Shown: piece after piece, positions 5,327 through 5,540 of the stretch | Position numbering within the stretch: position 1 is the stretch's first letter | How the letters are laid out: each line of letters opens with the position of its first letter | Assembly: GCA_015257705.1 (NCBI GenBank) | Contig: JABZJR010000048.1 | Span: 1 to 5,540, forward strand | DNA from: Nanosynbacter sp. | GTDB taxonomy: Bacteria; Patescibacteriota; Saccharimonadia; Saccharimonadales; Saccharimonadaceae | Direction of reading: 5' to 3' | Length of the DNA stretch: 5,540 nucleotides | The notes under the pieces: generated by a model | Told to the model about the DNA's origin: nothing | Seen by the model: only the letters and a program-made list of their open reading frames with translations | Databases searched by the model: none | Made by a program: the position numbers and the translations under genes

Positions 5327-5540
5327 TTATCGGTCGCAACAAGTTCGCTGATTTTTAATTAGTTCAACCACTTCCGTAATATCTTCAGTGATTGTGTAGA
5401 TTTTTTCATCGCCGTCAGAAATCAGCTTATTTGGAAGCATATTTTCGCGCACAAAATCATCCCATTTGCCCCAGAATTTTTTATCAAACAGAACAATTGG
5501 CACTGCCGCCATTTTCTTGGTTTGCGTCAATGTGATAATC
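5327..5540 (-). CDS. LOG-family (TIGR00730-type) Rossmann-fold protein, C-terminal part
   Basis: The frame is open to the right edge of the window and ends at TAA 5329-5327, so the gene is incomplete and its start lies outside. The visible 71 residues begin IITLTQTKKMAAVPIVLFD, matching the family's 'lTLtQTkKm.pvPivLfg..fW' strand-turn, followed by KFWGKWDDFV, a short lid helix and a typical tail ending ITEDITEVVELIKN. LOG-family enzymes are nucleotide 5'-monophosphate phosphoribohydrolases that were once annotated as lysine decarboxylases. The diagnostic PGGxGT motif would lie upstream, beyond the window. A TTG at 5530 is internal and is not the start. The gene is convergent with the aldolase operon. 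Confidence 0.8.
   Translation of the reverse strand, partial: IITLTQTKKMAAVPIVLFDKKFWGKWDDFVRENMLPNKLISDGDEKIYTITEDITEVVELIKNQRTCCDR

Noticed and set aside
5300..5345. Possible terminator between the 159-residue gene and the LOG-family gene
   Set aside because: Only a four-base stem (CCGA/TCGG) with a long loop can be drawn, and there is no U-tract.

Overview
The window reads like a compact piece of a Patescibacteria/CPR chromosome, most likely Saccharibacteria (TM7). This is inferred from several things together. Genes abut or overlap by 1 or 4 bases at every same-strand junction. The transketolase is split into two subunits. The epimerase and aldolase are divergent. TGA works as a true stop (end of both transketolase genes), which argues against the TGA=Gly code of Gracilibacteria/Absconditabacteria. 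No taxon-diagnostic RNA gene is present, so the assignment stays tentative.

Layout. (1) Bases 1-2500, + strand: end of a non-oxidative pentose-phosphate operon. A C-terminal fragment (possibly ribose-5-phosphate isomerase B) is followed by ribulose-phosphate 3-epimerase and the N- and C-terminal transketolase subunits. (2) Bases 2500-2914, - strand: an isolated transcription unit with its own consensus promoter, a structured attenuator-like leader, a small two-helix membrane protein with a His/Asp-rich tail, and an intrinsic terminator. (3) Bases 2920-5326, + strand: a second operon with its own extended -10 promoter and an overlapping 19-bp palindrome. It encodes a class II fructose-bisphosphate aldolase, a PfkB/ribokinase-family sugar kinase and a 159-residue protein I do not recognise. 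(4) Bases 5327-5540, - strand: the C-terminal end of a LOG-family (TIGR00730-type) Rossmann-fold protein, whose stop codon touches the stop of the preceding + strand gene.

Together the two + operons cover pentose-phosphate interconversion and the lower-glycolysis entry step. Epimerase and transketolase yield fructose-6-phosphate and glyceraldehyde-3-phosphate, aldolase links fructose-1,6-bisphosphate to triose phosphates, and the PfkB kinase could supply a phosphorylated sugar to either branch. The most unusual part is the small - strand unit in the middle. It lies between two sugar operons and shares a back-to-back promoter region with the aldolase operon.
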